A stretch of 64,000 nucleotides of DNA from Candidatus Homeothermus arabinoxylanisolvens. Its GTDB lineage: Bacteria; Bacteroidota; Bacteroidia; Bacteroidales; Muribaculaceae. The DNA is taken from contig LUJO01000022.1 of the NCBI GenBank assembly GCA_001689405.1, forward strand, positions 17,956 through 81,955. The letters are read 5' to 3'. Each line of letters begins with the position of its first letter. Within the stretch, counting starts at the first letter, position 1. The notes under the pieces are model-generated. The model searched no databases. It had not been told where the DNA came from and saw nothing but the letters and a program-made list of their open reading frames with translations. Shown piece after piece: positions 53,180 through 62,165 of the stretch. Both the position numbers and the translations under genes were made by a program.

Positions 53180-53198
53180 CGATTATATTTAACTTTAT

Positions 53199-54212
53199 TT
53201 ATTTGGTGAGATTGTCAATATACGGATTGAGCTTGTGCCACTCTTCTATACGCGGCAGCACACCCATTTCTATAACCTCGTCACGTAATTTGCAGAGGTG
53301 TTCGTAACTTTTCTCGAGTTCTTTGTTTTCTTCCGGAGTGCCGCTTACTTCCTTGTAGGTGACTCCGTCTTTGGTTATGGAGGTCTCCATAGCCATCATT
53401 ATATGTTTGAACCTGTCGTCGTTGACATATGTGCCGGCGGGCCAGCGGAAAGGCTTTCCACCCATGGCGGCGGCTATCATCTCTATCGACAGATATGCCG
53501 GGCTCTGGAATGATGAACGTCCGCGAAGTTCTATTATTTTTTTACCGCCTTGTATGACTCTTGTCTTCAATGCTTCCCAATCGGCAGCGGGCAGTATGCC
53601 CTCATCGATAAGTTCTTTCAGAGGCTTGCCTTTTACGGTGGTTGTCGATTCAAATACGGCCATCTGCTCGCCGTGGCCGCCGTAGGTACGTGAGTTGTTT
53701 ATTTCCGAAGCGGGAACCTTGAAATATTTTGCCAGCTCGCTTTGCAGACGTGTACTGTCAAGAGCGGCGAGAGTGGTGACACACGAGGGTTTTACACCCG
53801 AGTATATAAGTGTTATAAGTCCGGTTATGTCAGCGGGGTTGAATACAACCACTATATGCTTTACATCAGGACAATACTTGCGTACATCCTTACCGAATTG
53901 TTCGGCTATCTGGGCATTGCCCTTAAGAAGATCCTCGCGGGTCATGCCGGCCTTACGTGCGGCTCCTCCTGACGATATTATGTATTTGGCATCGGTGAGG
54001 GCCTCTTTTATGTCGGAGGTAAAAGTGATATTCACTCCTTCAAACGCGCAGTGAAACATCTCCTCGGCCACTCCTTCAAGAGCGGGGGCATACGGATCAT
54101 ACAGACATATGTTGGGAGTAAGGTGCATCATCAGTGCGGTCTGGGCCATATTGGAGCCTATCATTCCGGCCGCGCCTACAATTGTAAGTTTGTCATTTGT
54201 TAGAAATTCCAT
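53199..54212 (-). CDS. mdh: Malate dehydrogenase (Bacteroidetes type)
   Basis: A 337-residue LDH/MDH-superfamily enzyme. The NAD-binding loop is LTIVGAAGMIGSNMAQTAL, the strand YIISSGGAARKAGMTREDLL carries the substrate Arg, VVFNPADITGL and LAALDSTRL follow, and the catalytic His is in TYGGHGEQMAVF. It interconverts malate and oxaloacetate in the branched TCA cycle of anaerobes. It lies just right of the origin candidate but still points left. Confidence 0.92.
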   Translation of the reverse strand: MEFLTNDKLTIVGAAGMIGSNMAQTALMMHLTPNICLYDPYAPALEGVAEEMFHCAFEGVNITFTSDIKEALTDAKYIISSGGAARKAGMTREDLLKGNAQIAEQFGKDVRKYCPDVKHIVVVFNPADITGLITLIYSGVKPSCVTTLAALDSTRLQSELAKYFKVPASEINNSRTYGGHGEQMAVFESTTTVKGKPLKELIDEGILPAADWEALKTRVIQGGKKIIELRGRSSFQSPAYLSIEMIAAAMGGKPFRWPAGTYVNDDRFKHIMMAMETSITKDGVTYKEVSGTPEENKELEKSYEHLCKLRDEVIEMGVLPRIEEWHKLNPYIDNLTK

Positions 54213-54390
54213 AATTACGTAATTTTTTATTGAGTTTGGTAATGGTCACACATTCATGATTATAAAACAATCATAAATGCCTATAGGTTTATTATGTCAG
54301 TTTATTGATATTTTATTTTTTCTGTTTTTATAAATAATTTTGTACACGGTAACAATACATAAATAACTACAATATTTAATTGTGTCGGAT

Positions 54391-55818
54391 ATGGATAGAT
54401 ACGCGCGTCCTGTAAGGATACTGCAGTTTGGTGAAGGCAATTTTCTTCGTGCGTTTGTCGACTGGATGCTTGACATAGCCAATGAAAAAGGGGTCATAGA
54501 CAGTTCTGTAGCTGTAGTATCGCCCAGATTCAAGGAAAACTCCACCATAAAGAGTATGCAGTCGCAGGACTGTACGTATCATGTGTGGCTCGAAGGAATT
54601 GAGGAGGGCAGGCCAAAATCGGAAAAACGTCTTGTAAAATGCGTGACCGACGCGTTTTCGCCGGCTGTTGACTTTCAACGTTATAAAGATTATATATTAT
54701 CGCCGTCACTGAGGTTTGTCATATCCAACACTACCGAGGCGGGCATACGTTATGAGAACGATGATATTTTTGCGGAGATACCGGCTACTTTTCCCGGTAA
54801 GATAACTTCGCTTCTGTATCGTCGCTTCAAACACTTTAACGGCGACCGCACTAAAGGTCTTGTATTCTTATGCTGTGAGCTTATAGAGAACAACGGATCC
54901 ACACTGCGCGAGTATGTGCTTCGACATGCTGAAGCCGCACATCTTGATACGGAGTTCTCGGAGTGGGTAAAAGGCTCATGTATATTCTGCAATACACTTG
55001 TAGACCGTATTGTGTCAGGTTTTCCTTCCGATGCTGCAGATGAGGTGAGAAATGAACTCGGTTCTTACGATAAACTTGTGGTGAAAGGCGAATTATTCCA
55101 TTTATGGGCCATAGGGTGTGAGGAGTATGCCGAGGTACGGAAAGAATTGCCTCTCGACAAGGCCGGACTCAATGTGCTGTTCATGCCTGACATTAAAGCT
55201 TTCCGCGAGAAGAAAGTACGTATTCTTAACGGTTCACATACGGGCATGGTGGCCATAGGGTTGCTTTCAGGTTGCGACACGGTTCTCGATGCATTTGAAA
55301 ATCATGATATAAACCGATTTGTAAATTCTATGGTGGAGCGCGAGGTACTTCCTGTCATTGACGGCGACAGGTCGGAGTTACGCGACTTTTCAAAAAGTAT
55401 ACTTGAACGTTTCTATAATCCGTTCATGCGTCATATGCTTAAGTCGATAGCGCTTAACTCGCTGTCAAAGTGGGAGGCCCGCAATTTTCCCACCGTGCGC
55501 GACTTTTGGAATAAGAAAGGCCGCATGGCTGATTTTGAACTGTTCAGCTTTGCCGCGCTTATGGCTCTGTATTCACCCGTCAGCGACTTCACGGCGGAGG
55601 ATGACGCCGGGCATATGGATATCATACGAAGCATATGGGCCGATGGCGGCGGGTACGGTGAGATTATAAGGAAGATAACTGAAAGCGGTATATTTACAGA
55701 GAACTTCGAGAAGATTGTGCCGGGATTTTCACAAAGAGCGGGGGAGTACCTTGAAGCAATCATGACCGAGGGCATTGAAAAGTCGTTGAAGCGGTTTTTA
55801 AATACCTGTGACAAATGA
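54391..55818 (+). CDS. uxaB: Tagaturonate reductase (UxaB-type mannitol dehydrogenase family)
   Basis: A 475-residue NAD-dependent polyol/uronate dehydrogenase. The N-terminus VRILQFGEGNFLRAFVDWML is the Rossmann motif of the family, and the C-terminal domain contains VRILNGSHTGMVAIGLLSGC with the catalytic region used by tagaturonate reductases. It reduces tagaturonate to altronate in galacturonate breakdown. A GTG nine bases upstream is an alternative start; I prefer the ATG at 54391. A TAATTTTG word at 54335-54342 may be the -7 element. It overlaps uxaA by 4 bp. Confidence 0.9.
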   Translation: MDRYARPVRILQFGEGNFLRAFVDWMLDIANEKGVIDSSVAVVSPRFKENSTIKSMQSQDCTYHVWLEGIEEGRPKSEKRLVKCVTDAFSPAVDFQRYKDYILSPSLRFVISNTTEAGIRYENDDIFAEIPATFPGKITSLLYRRFKHFNGDRTKGLVFLCCELIENNGSTLREYVLRHAEAAHLDTEFSEWVKGSCIFCNTLVDRIVSGFPSDAADEVRNELGSYDKLVVKGELFHLWAIGCEEYAEVRKELPLDKAGLNVLFMPDIKAFREKKVRILNGSHTGMVAIGLLSGCDTVLDAFENHDINRFVNSMVEREVLPVIDGDRSELRDFSKSILERFYNPFMRHMLKSIALNSLSKWEARNFPTVRDFWNKKGRMADFELFSFAALMALYSPVSDFTAEDDAGHMDIIRSIWADGGGYGEIIRKITESGIFTENFEKIVPGFSQRAGEYLEAIMTEGIEKSLKRFLNTCDK

Positions 55819-57299
55819 ATAGAGTATTAAAAATACACGACGCCGACAATGTGGCGGTAGCCATAGCGGGCGACCTGCATAAAGGCGATATGTTTGAGGG
55901 AGTGGTTCTGTCGGAGGATATTCCGCAGGGTCATAAATTTGCATTGCGTCCTATAGACAAAGGAGAGAGCGTAATAAAATACGGTTATCCCATAGGTCAT
56001 GCCACGACTTCGATAGCACCCGGTCAATGGGTTCACAGTCATAACCTTGCCACATCGCTCGGACCTGATGTAGGATATGAATATCATGCCGGCAAGTCGT
56101 ATGTGTCAGAAAGGGCGGACAGTGATGCTCCTTATATAAACGGTTACCTGCGTGCCGACGGTAATATGGGCATACGCAATGAATTGTGGATAGTGCCGAC
56201 CGTAGGGTGTGTGAACGGAGTCGCGTGTGCCATAGCCGACCGCATAAGGAAAGAGTGCGACCTGCACAACATAGACGATGTACGCGCATATACGCACAAT
56301 TACGGCTGTTCGCAGCTTGGCGATGATCATGCCAACACACGCAAGGCTCTCGCTGCATTGGCAAAGCATCCTAATGCCGGCGGCGTGCTTGTGCTCGGTC
56401 TCGGATGCGAGAATAACGGCATAGCGGCCTTACGCGACGAGATGGGCGATTTTGACGCCTCGCGCATACGCTTTCTTAACGCTCAGGATGTTGATGACGA
56501 GGTGTCGGCAGGCTTTGAGATATGCAGGGAACTCGCATTGAGAATGAACGGCGACATGAGGCGGCCGCTTCCTGCAAGTATGCTTAAAATAGGGCTGAAG
56601 TGCGGCGGCAGCGACGGGTTGTCGGGTATAACCGCCAATCCTCTCGTAGGCCGCTTCTCGGACCTTATTGTAAGTATGGGGGGTACTACCGTGTTGACCG
56701 AGGTGCCGGAAATGTTTGGTGCCGAGACCATACTCATGGACCGGGCTGTGGATAGAGGTGTATTTGACAGTATGGTGAGCCTGATTAACGGCTTTAAGGA
56801 TTATTTCCGCTCTTACGGACAGCCTATATATGAAAATCCTTCGCCCGGCAACAAAGCGGGTGGTATAACCACGCTGGAGGAAAAATCACTTGGATGTGTG
56901 CAGAAAGGGGGCTCCTCACCGGTGACGGACGTGCTTCCATACGCGTCGGCAGTGACAAAACCGGGACTTAACATAATACAGGCTCCCGGCAATGACCTCG
57001 TGGCGTCGACGGCGCTGGCTCTTTCAGGATGTCATATGGTGCTGTTCACTACAGGACGCGGCACACCTTTCGGCACTTTTGTGCCTACACTCAAGATATC
57101 GACCAACACTCCATTGTCAGTTCGTAAATCAAACTGGATTGACTTCAATGCGGGTGATATAGTGAACGGAGAGTCCCGGGACTCCGCCTTGTCGCGGCTC
57201 ACTGATAAAGTCATGGCTACAGCCAACGGTGAGGCATTGCGTCATGAGCTCAACGGGGCAAAGGATATAGCCATATTCAAGTCAGGGGTCACTCTTTGA
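55815..57299 (+). CDS. uxaA: Altronate dehydratase
   Basis: A 494-residue UxaA-family hydrolyase converting altronate to 2-keto-3-deoxygluconate. The N-terminal SAF-like domain is at residues of about 1-90, and the large C-terminal domain carries GYLRADGNMGIRNELWIVPT, YTHNYGCSQLGDDHANT, LKCGGSDGLSGITANPLVG and FTTGRGTPFGTFVPTLKIS with conserved Cys and His metal ligands. ATG overlaps the uxaB stop (ATGA), so the two-gene operon covers two consecutive steps of hexuronate degradation. The kdgK/kdgA steps are not in the window. Confidence 0.94.
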   Translation: MNRVLKIHDADNVAVAIAGDLHKGDMFEGVVLSEDIPQGHKFALRPIDKGESVIKYGYPIGHATTSIAPGQWVHSHNLATSLGPDVGYEYHAGKSYVSERADSDAPYINGYLRADGNMGIRNELWIVPTVGCVNGVACAIADRIRKECDLHNIDDVRAYTHNYGCSQLGDDHANTRKALAALAKHPNAGGVLVLGLGCENNGIAALRDEMGDFDASRIRFLNAQDVDDEVSAGFEICRELALRMNGDMRRPLPASMLKIGLKCGGSDGLSGITANPLVGRFSDLIVSMGGTTVLTEVPEMFGAETILMDRAVDRGVFDSMVSLINGFKDYFRSYGQPIYENPSPGNKAGGITTLEEKSLGCVQKGGSSPVTDVLPYASAVTKPGLNIIQAPGNDLVASTALALSGCHMVLFTTGRGTPFGTFVPTLKISTNTPLSVRKSNWIDFNAGDIVNGESRDSALSRLTDKVMATANGEALRHELNGAKDIAIFKSGVTL

Positions 57300-57329
57300 C
57301 AGATGCGATAAAAAATGTATGAAACACGG

Positions 57330-57359
57330 TTGTATTAACGCCAAAAACTTGTAACTTTG
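57330..57359 (+). promoter_or_regulatory. Promoter of the DUF1846 gene
   Basis: TTG at 57330-57332 and TAACTTTG at 57352-57359 with a 19-bp spacer match the Bacteroidetes pattern. The ATG at 57369 lies only 10 bp past the -7 element, so the transcript may have almost no leader. Confidence 0.75.
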
Positions 57360-57368
57360 TAATCCGTT

Positions 57369-58832
57369 ATGAAATACGGCTTTGACAACGAGAAATATCT
57401 CGAAATACAGTCCCGACACATCAGGGAACGGATTGCCAAGTTTGGCAATAAGCTTTATCTTGAGCTTGGAGGAAAGTTATTTGACGATCATCACGCGAGC
57501 AGGGTTCTGCCGGGCTTTCAGCCTGACAGCAAGTTGCGTATGCTCTCTCAACTGTGTGACCATGCAGAGATAGTGATAGTGATCAGCGCGCTTGACATAG
57601 AGAAAAACAAAGTGCGCAGCGACCTCGGCATAACTTATGACATGGACGTGCTGCGTCTGCGCACGGAGTTTCAGAACCGCGGTTTTCTTGTGAGTTCGGT
57701 AGTCATAACCCATTATAACGGACAGAGCAGTGCCGACGCTTTTCGCCGGCGTCTTGAACGTATGGGCATAACTACCTATTATCATTATACTATAGACGGT
57801 TATCCGACCAATGTCGATCTTATAGCTTCGGAAGAGGGTTTTGGGCGAAACGATTATGTTGAGACGACCCGTCCGCTCGTCATAGTCACAGCTCCGGGTC
57901 CGGGCAGCGGCAAGATGGCCGTGTGTCTTAGCCAGCTTTACAACGAGCACAAGCGCGGTATTGAGGCCGGATATGCCAAATTTGAGACATTTCCTGTATG
58001 GAGCCTTCCGCTCAAGCATCCGGTAAACATAGCTTACGAAGCCGCCACCGCCGACCTCAATGACGTAAACATGATAGATCCGTTTCATCTTGAGGCCTAC
58101 GGTAAGACTGCCATAAACTATAACCGCGATATAGAGATATTTCCGGTGCTTAACTCTCTTTTCGAGGGTATCTACGGTGAGAATCCCTACAAGTCGCCGA
58201 CCGACATGGGAGTCAATATGGTGGGCTTCTGTATAAACGATGACGAAGTATGTCGCGAGGCTTCCAAGAACGAGATTATACGACGTTATTATACGGCTCT
58301 CAACCGTCTTGCTCTGGGCGACGGCAATGACAGCGAGGTCAACAAGATAGCCCTGCTGATGAAGCAGTCAAAGATAACCACGGCCTATCGCAAGACCACA
58401 GTCGCTGCAAAAGAACGTGCCGAGCGCTCCGGTGTGCCTTGTTCGGCCATAGAGCTGTCAGACGGTACTATCATTACCGCCGAGACGAGCGCCCTGCTCG
58501 GTCCGAGTGCCGCGCTTATCCTGAACGCCATAAAGCATCTGGCAGGTATAGACCACGGCGTCAAGCTTATACCGCAGTACATGATAGAGCCTATTCAGCA
58601 CACCAAGATAAACTATCTGCGCAGCCACAATCCGCGTCTGCATACCGATGAGGTACTTGTGGCCCTGTCGGTGTTGAGCACCCATGACGACAACTGCCGC
58701 CGTGCGCTTGAGAAACTGCCCGAACTTGCAGGCTGTCAGGTACATTCCACGGTCATGCTCGGCGAGGTGGACCACAAGATATTCAAAAAGCTCGGGGTAG
58801 GGCTTACCTGCGACCCGGTCAGAAAAAACTGA
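57369..58832 (+). CDS. DUF1846 family protein
   Basis: A 487-residue protein of the DUF1846 family. The start KYGFDNEKYLEIQSRHIRER, the segment YLELGGKLFDDHHASRVLPG and VIVTAPGPGSGKMAVCLSQL (a nucleotide-binding-like Gly-Ser-Gly-Lys loop) match it. The family is cytosolic, widespread in anaerobes and of unknown biochemical role. No membrane segments. An epimerase gene follows after 9 bp, probably in the same transcript. Confidence 0.9.
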   Translation: MKYGFDNEKYLEIQSRHIRERIAKFGNKLYLELGGKLFDDHHASRVLPGFQPDSKLRMLSQLCDHAEIVIVISALDIEKNKVRSDLGITYDMDVLRLRTEFQNRGFLVSSVVITHYNGQSSADAFRRRLERMGITTYYHYTIDGYPTNVDLIASEEGFGRNDYVETTRPLVIVTAPGPGSGKMAVCLSQLYNEHKRGIEAGYAKFETFPVWSLPLKHPVNIAYEAATADLNDVNMIDPFHLEAYGKTAINYNRDIEIFPVLNSLFEGIYGENPYKSPTDMGVNMVGFCINDDEVCREASKNEIIRRYYTALNRLALGDGNDSEVNKIALLMKQSKITTAYRKTTVAAKERAERSGVPCSAIELSDGTIITAETSALLGPSAALILNAIKHLAGIDHGVKLIPQYMIEPIQHTKINYLRSHNPRLHTDEVLVALSVLSTHDDNCRRALEKLPELAGCQVHSTVMLGEVDHKIFKKLGVGLTCDPVRKN

Positions 58833-58841
58833 TACGTGGCT

Positions 58842-59855
58842 ATGAAACGTGTACTTATCATAGGTGCCGGAGGTTTTATAGGCGGATTTATGGCCCGTAA
58901 AAGCCTTGACTTAGGTTACGAGACATGGGTCGGCGTCAGGGAGAGCACATCGCGCCGTTATCTTGACGATGACCGCCTGAAGTTTCTGATACTTGACTAT
59001 GACTCGCCGGAGGCCATTGCCGAGGCTTTTGACTCCGCATTGCCGCAGGGCGAAAAATGGGATTGGATAGTGTATAATCTCGGGGCAACGAAAGTGACCA
59101 ATTACTCCGATTTCAACCGCATAAATTACGGCTATCTTAAAAATACCGTCGAGGCCCTGAAGTCGTGTGACAAGGTTCCGGAACGTTTTCTGTACATGAG
59201 CAGCCTGAGTGCTCTCGGCCCCGGCGACGAGAAGGGGTATACACCTTATACGTCCTCGATGATACCCGACCCCAATACCCGCTACGGAGTGTCGAAGATA
59301 AAGGCCGAGACCCTTCTTGAGATGACCTCGGGATTGCCGTGGATCATATTCAGACCTACCGGCGTATACGGTCCGCACGAGCAGGACTACCTGATGATGA
59401 TAAAGTGCATAGACAGCCACTGGGACTTCGGCGTAGGTTTCCGCAAGCAGCTGCTTACTTTTATCTATGTGGAGGATCTTGTCGATGCCGTGTTTGAGGC
59501 GCTTGAAAAGGGCAGGATCCATAAAAAGTATATAATAAGCGAGGACAGGGCTTATACGCAAAAGGAGTTTCGCTCCATCGTGGCACGCGCTCTCGGCAAG
59601 AAATTTGTCATTCCGGTACGGCTGCCCCTGTGGGTCACCAAAATAGCATCATTCGTAGCTGAAAAATACGGAGTGGCCAAGCTGAAGCCCTCAACCCTCA
59701 ACTCCGACAAGTACAAGATAATGAAACAGCGCAACTGGAGTGCCGACATATCGGAGGCAAAGGCCGATTTCGGTTTCAATCCGCGGTTTTCGCTTGAAGA
59801 GGGTATAAAGATAACCGTGGCCGAGTATAAAAAATCAATCGACAATAAAAAATGA
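58842..59855 (+). CDS. NAD-dependent epimerase/dehydratase family protein
   Basis: A 337-residue extended short-chain dehydrogenase. The Rossmann loop is VLIIGAGGFIGGFMARKSLD, followed by the acidic end of strand 2 region and FLYMSSLSALGPG. The catalytic Tyr-x3-Lys is RYGVSKIKAETLLEM, and IIFRPTGVYGPHEQDYLMM is the conserved Pro-Gly motif. Substrate unknown, possibly a nucleotide sugar. A GTG at 58836 is an alternative start; I chose the ATG at 58842. Confidence 0.87.
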   Translation: MKRVLIIGAGGFIGGFMARKSLDLGYETWVGVRESTSRRYLDDDRLKFLILDYDSPEAIAEAFDSALPQGEKWDWIVYNLGATKVTNYSDFNRINYGYLKNTVEALKSCDKVPERFLYMSSLSALGPGDEKGYTPYTSSMIPDPNTRYGVSKIKAETLLEMTSGLPWIIFRPTGVYGPHEQDYLMMIKCIDSHWDFGVGFRKQLLTFIYVEDLVDAVFEALEKGRIHKKYIISEDRAYTQKEFRSIVARALGKKFVIPVRLPLWVTKIASFVAEKYGVAKLKPSTLNSDKYKIMKQRNWSADISEAKADFGFNPRFSLEEGIKITVAEYKKSIDNKK

Positions 59856-59861
59856 AGTATT

Positions 59862-60134
59862 ATGGGCAACAATGACAACCGGCGTCCTCCCGTGTGGGTG
59901 ACTGTAATTATGATTATACTGCTGTTGCCGCTTTTTTCGTGGCCTTTTGTCATATCGAATTATCCCGACGGTAAGGACGAATACTTGGTATTGATATACA
60001 TATTTCCTATATACGCTCTTTTAAGCGTGTATTGTGCTTATAAGACCTATGCGGCACGTAAGGATTTGAGTATTATAGTTTTATCACTTTTGGTACTCTC
60101 TTATGCCGCTGCCGCATGGTGGCTGTTCGAGTAA
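59862..60134 (+). CDS. Small membrane protein of unknown function
   Basis: A 90-residue protein with three hydrophobic segments (VWVTVIMIILLLPLFSWPFV, LVLIYIFPIYALLSVYCAY, and LSIIVLSLLVLSYAAAAWWL). I do not recognise the family. It starts 6 bp after the epimerase gene, so it probably belongs to the DUF1846-epimerase transcript. Confidence 0.7.
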   Translation: MGNNDNRRPPVWVTVIMIILLLPLFSWPFVISNYPDGKDEYLVLIYIFPIYALLSVYCAYKTYAARKDLSIIVLSLLVLSYAAAAWWLFE

Positions 60135-60193
60135 AAATATGTTAAATATGATAATATCTATTAAAAAAGTATGTTTTATAACATAAAATGCAT

Positions 60194-60201
60194 TACCTTT
60201 G
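60194..60201 (+). promoter_or_regulatory. -7 element of the RNA candidate upstream of the AI-2E gene
   Basis: TACCTTTG matches TAnnTTTG. It sits about 60 bp after the small membrane gene. The region 21-27 bp upstream is T-rich but lacks a clean TTTG. Confidence 0.6.
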
Positions 60202-60207
60202 CAATGT

Positions 60208-60272
60208 GTTTTTCATGGTATTAGATTTAAGGTTAAGAAGATTATTCGTCGTGACGACGGGTAATTTTTTTT
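60208..60272 (+). ncRNA. Short terminator-ended transcript (small RNA or attenuated leader)
   Basis: From the promoter at 60194 a transcript of about 65 nt would end at a strong intrinsic terminator. ATTATTCGTCG (60241-60251) and CGACGGGTAAT (60255-60265) form an 11-bp stem with a 3-nt loop, followed by eight T at 60265-60272. The segment TTTTTCATGGTATTAGATTT looks like a leader I recall from other Bacteroidetes, unverified. It may be a small RNA or an attenuator for the genes downstream. Confidence 0.6.
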
Positions 60273-60500
60273 GTGCCTGATTTAACCTACAGGTCCAATT
60301 AGGGATAAGGCGCAAATCCGGTTGAACTTTTAAATTTCATCAGATGTATACCATTCATTGCCCGGCATAATAAGTGCGCTGCGGCTCCGATATACACGAG
60401 GTGAAGCTGAGCAAAACAAGGAAAAGAGGCTGGTATTCAGAATTTAGATTGAAGCTGCCCGCGCCGGTGCAAGAACTTTTTGTAAGGTTTAATCATTATT
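60273..60500 (+). ncRNA. Candidate structured RNA upstream of the AI-2E transporter gene
   Basis: TGATTTAACC at 60278-60287 pairs with GGTTTAATCA at 60486-60495 in 9 of 10 positions, closing a region of about 220 nt. Inside, GGCGC near 60312 faces GCGCC near 60464. The stretch has no gene and is not AT-rich like ordinary spacer. Its size would suit a 6S-type or other regulatory RNA, but I see no diagnostic motif, so the class is open. Confidence 0.45.
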
Positions 60501-60545
60501 AAAGTATCAACTTTTGAGAATGAGGAACTTTACAAACTTGCAGTC

Positions 60546-61685
60546 ATGTCGTCTTCACGTCCTTTTACCTTTGACCGTGTAGTCCGTATACTTATTACGG
60601 TCGCTTTGGTCGTGGGCCTTGTGTGGCTTGTCAATATACTCAAGAACGTACTTCTTCCGTTTTGCCTCGCGTGCCTTATAGCCTACATTCTTGACCCGAT
60701 ACTGGAGTTCAACTGCAAGCTGCTCCATCTGAAAGGCCGTGTGGTAGCCACTTTTGTCACTCTGTTTGAGGTTACTGTCATATTGGGTATATTGTGTTAT
60801 ATATTCGTGCCGTCGGTCATTAACGAGACCCACCAATTGGCACAGATGCTCAGAAACTACTCCGCCAACACCAATGCCTCGATACCTCTTATACCCGAAC
60901 GGCTGCACGACTATATACGCAATAACATAAACCTCGAACGGCTGGTAGATACGCTTGAAGGCGAGCACTTCGATACGATAATCGATAAAGGCACGACGTT
61001 CATATCGGAGTCAATCGACTTTGTGCTCCATGTGCTCGAATGGTTTCTGACATTCATTTACGTCATATTTGTGCTTATCGACTACAAGCGGCTTATGAAG
61101 GGATTCAGACTGCTTGTCCCTCCCAAGCTGCGTCCTATAGCCTATAAGGTGGGCGATGACATCAAGAACAGTATGAACCGCTACTTCCGCGGTCAGGCGC
61201 TGATAGCGTTCTTTGCCGCCATATTTTACTGTATCGGTTTTTCAATCATAGGGCTTCCGCTTGCCATAGTGCTCGGCATAGTTGTAGGCATACTGTACCT
61301 GATACCCTATTTTCAGTACATCACCCTCATACCGGTGGCTCTGATATGTCTCATCTCATCTATGAGCGGAGAGGTGGCTTTCTGGCCCGAACTCGGCAAG
61401 TGTCTGTTGGTTTATGTAGTAAGCCAGTGCATATGCGACTACATCCTCACACCGAAAATCATGGGTAAGGCTATGGGACTCAATCCTGCCATAATACTGC
61501 TGTCGTTGTCGGTATGGGGCACCCTGCTCGGGCTAATAGGCATGATAATAGCCCTCCCGCTTACCACGCTGCTGCTTGCTTACTACGAGGAGTACATAAT
61601 AAACCGAGGCGACGAGCCTCAGTCAGAGAAGCAGGCTGTCGAAAGCACCTTCAACGACATCACCAACAGCCACCCGTTGAAGTAG
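60546..61685 (+). CDS. AI-2E family (TqsA/PerM-like) membrane transporter
   Basis: A 379-residue polytopic protein of the AI-2E/UPF0118 family with about eight helices. Typical segments are VGLVWLVNILKNVLLPFCLA, QALIAFFAAIFYCIGFSIIG, LAIVLGIVVGILYLIPYFQY and the C-terminal MGKAMGLNPAIILLSLSVWG with LLGLIGMIIALPLTTLLL. Members export small molecules or ions; autoinducer-2 export is shown for only some. The polar tail after the last helix is cytosolic. It follows the candidate RNA region. Confidence 0.92.
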   Translation: MSSSRPFTFDRVVRILITVALVVGLVWLVNILKNVLLPFCLACLIAYILDPILEFNCKLLHLKGRVVATFVTLFEVTVILGILCYIFVPSVINETHQLAQMLRNYSANTNASIPLIPERLHDYIRNNINLERLVDTLEGEHFDTIIDKGTTFISESIDFVLHVLEWFLTFIYVIFVLIDYKRLMKGFRLLVPPKLRPIAYKVGDDIKNSMNRYFRGQALIAFFAAIFYCIGFSIIGLPLAIVLGIVVGILYLIPYFQYITLIPVALICLISSMSGEVAFWPELGKCLLVYVVSQCICDYILTPKIMGKAMGLNPAIILLSLSVWGTLLGLIGMIIALPLTTLLLAYYEEYIINRGDEPQSEKQAVESTFNDITNSHPLK

Positions 61686-61736
61686 GGAAGCGGACGGCCG
61701 CAGTGAAGCTTAAAGGTTAATGTTGCATGTACATTT

Positions 61737-61768
61737 TTTGCGAGTATTCAATAAAATGACTATATTTG
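61737..61768 (+). promoter_or_regulatory. Promoter of the hipBA-like pair
   Basis: TTTG at 61737-61740 and TATATTTG at 61761-61768 with a 20-bp spacer match the Bacteroidetes pattern. It lies 34 bp upstream of the regulator gene. Confidence 0.75.
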
Positions 61769-61802
61769 TAACTGATAATATTTAATTACTATTTGGTCGG
61801 AT

Positions 61803-62165
61803 ATGAGCGTTTCAGATAATATGTTATCAGTTTTGGACGGCTATACTCTAACTGACGCCGACGATATATCGCGTAAGTTGGCGGAGGATTTCCGCCACCG
61901 GCGTGTGGAGCGTGGACTGACAAGAGAGGCTGTGGCTGAGAAATCGGGTGTGGCTCTTGCCAATATCACACGTTTTGAACAGAAGGGTCTCATATCGCTG
62001 AAAAATCTTGTACTTCTCGCTATATCGCTGAATTATCTGCAAGAGATACGCGACATTTTTTCCACTCCCAAGTACTCCACTATGGATGAGCTTGAGCAAA
62101 TCCGCAGAAATACAGGCAAGAAGAAAGCATACCCACGAAAGCCTCACACCTATGAAGAATATTGA
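61803..62165 (+). CDS. HipB-like XRE-family transcriptional regulator
   Basis: A 120-residue helix-turn-helix protein. The XRE fold spans about residues 28-80 (FRHRRVERGLTREAVAEKSG, then VALANITRFEQKGLISLKNL). The C-terminal tail is basic (RRNTGKKKAYPRKPHTYEEY). It overlaps the downstream HipA-like gene by 14 bp, the classic antitoxin-toxin layout; such antitoxins repress their own promoter and bind the kinase. Autoregulation here is inferred from family and position. Confidence 0.88.
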   Translation: MSVSDNMLSVLDGYTLTDADDISRKLAEDFRHRRVERGLTREAVAEKSGVALANITRFEQKGLISLKNLVLLAISLNYLQEIRDIFSTPKYSTMDELEQIRRNTGKKKAYPRKPHTYEEY

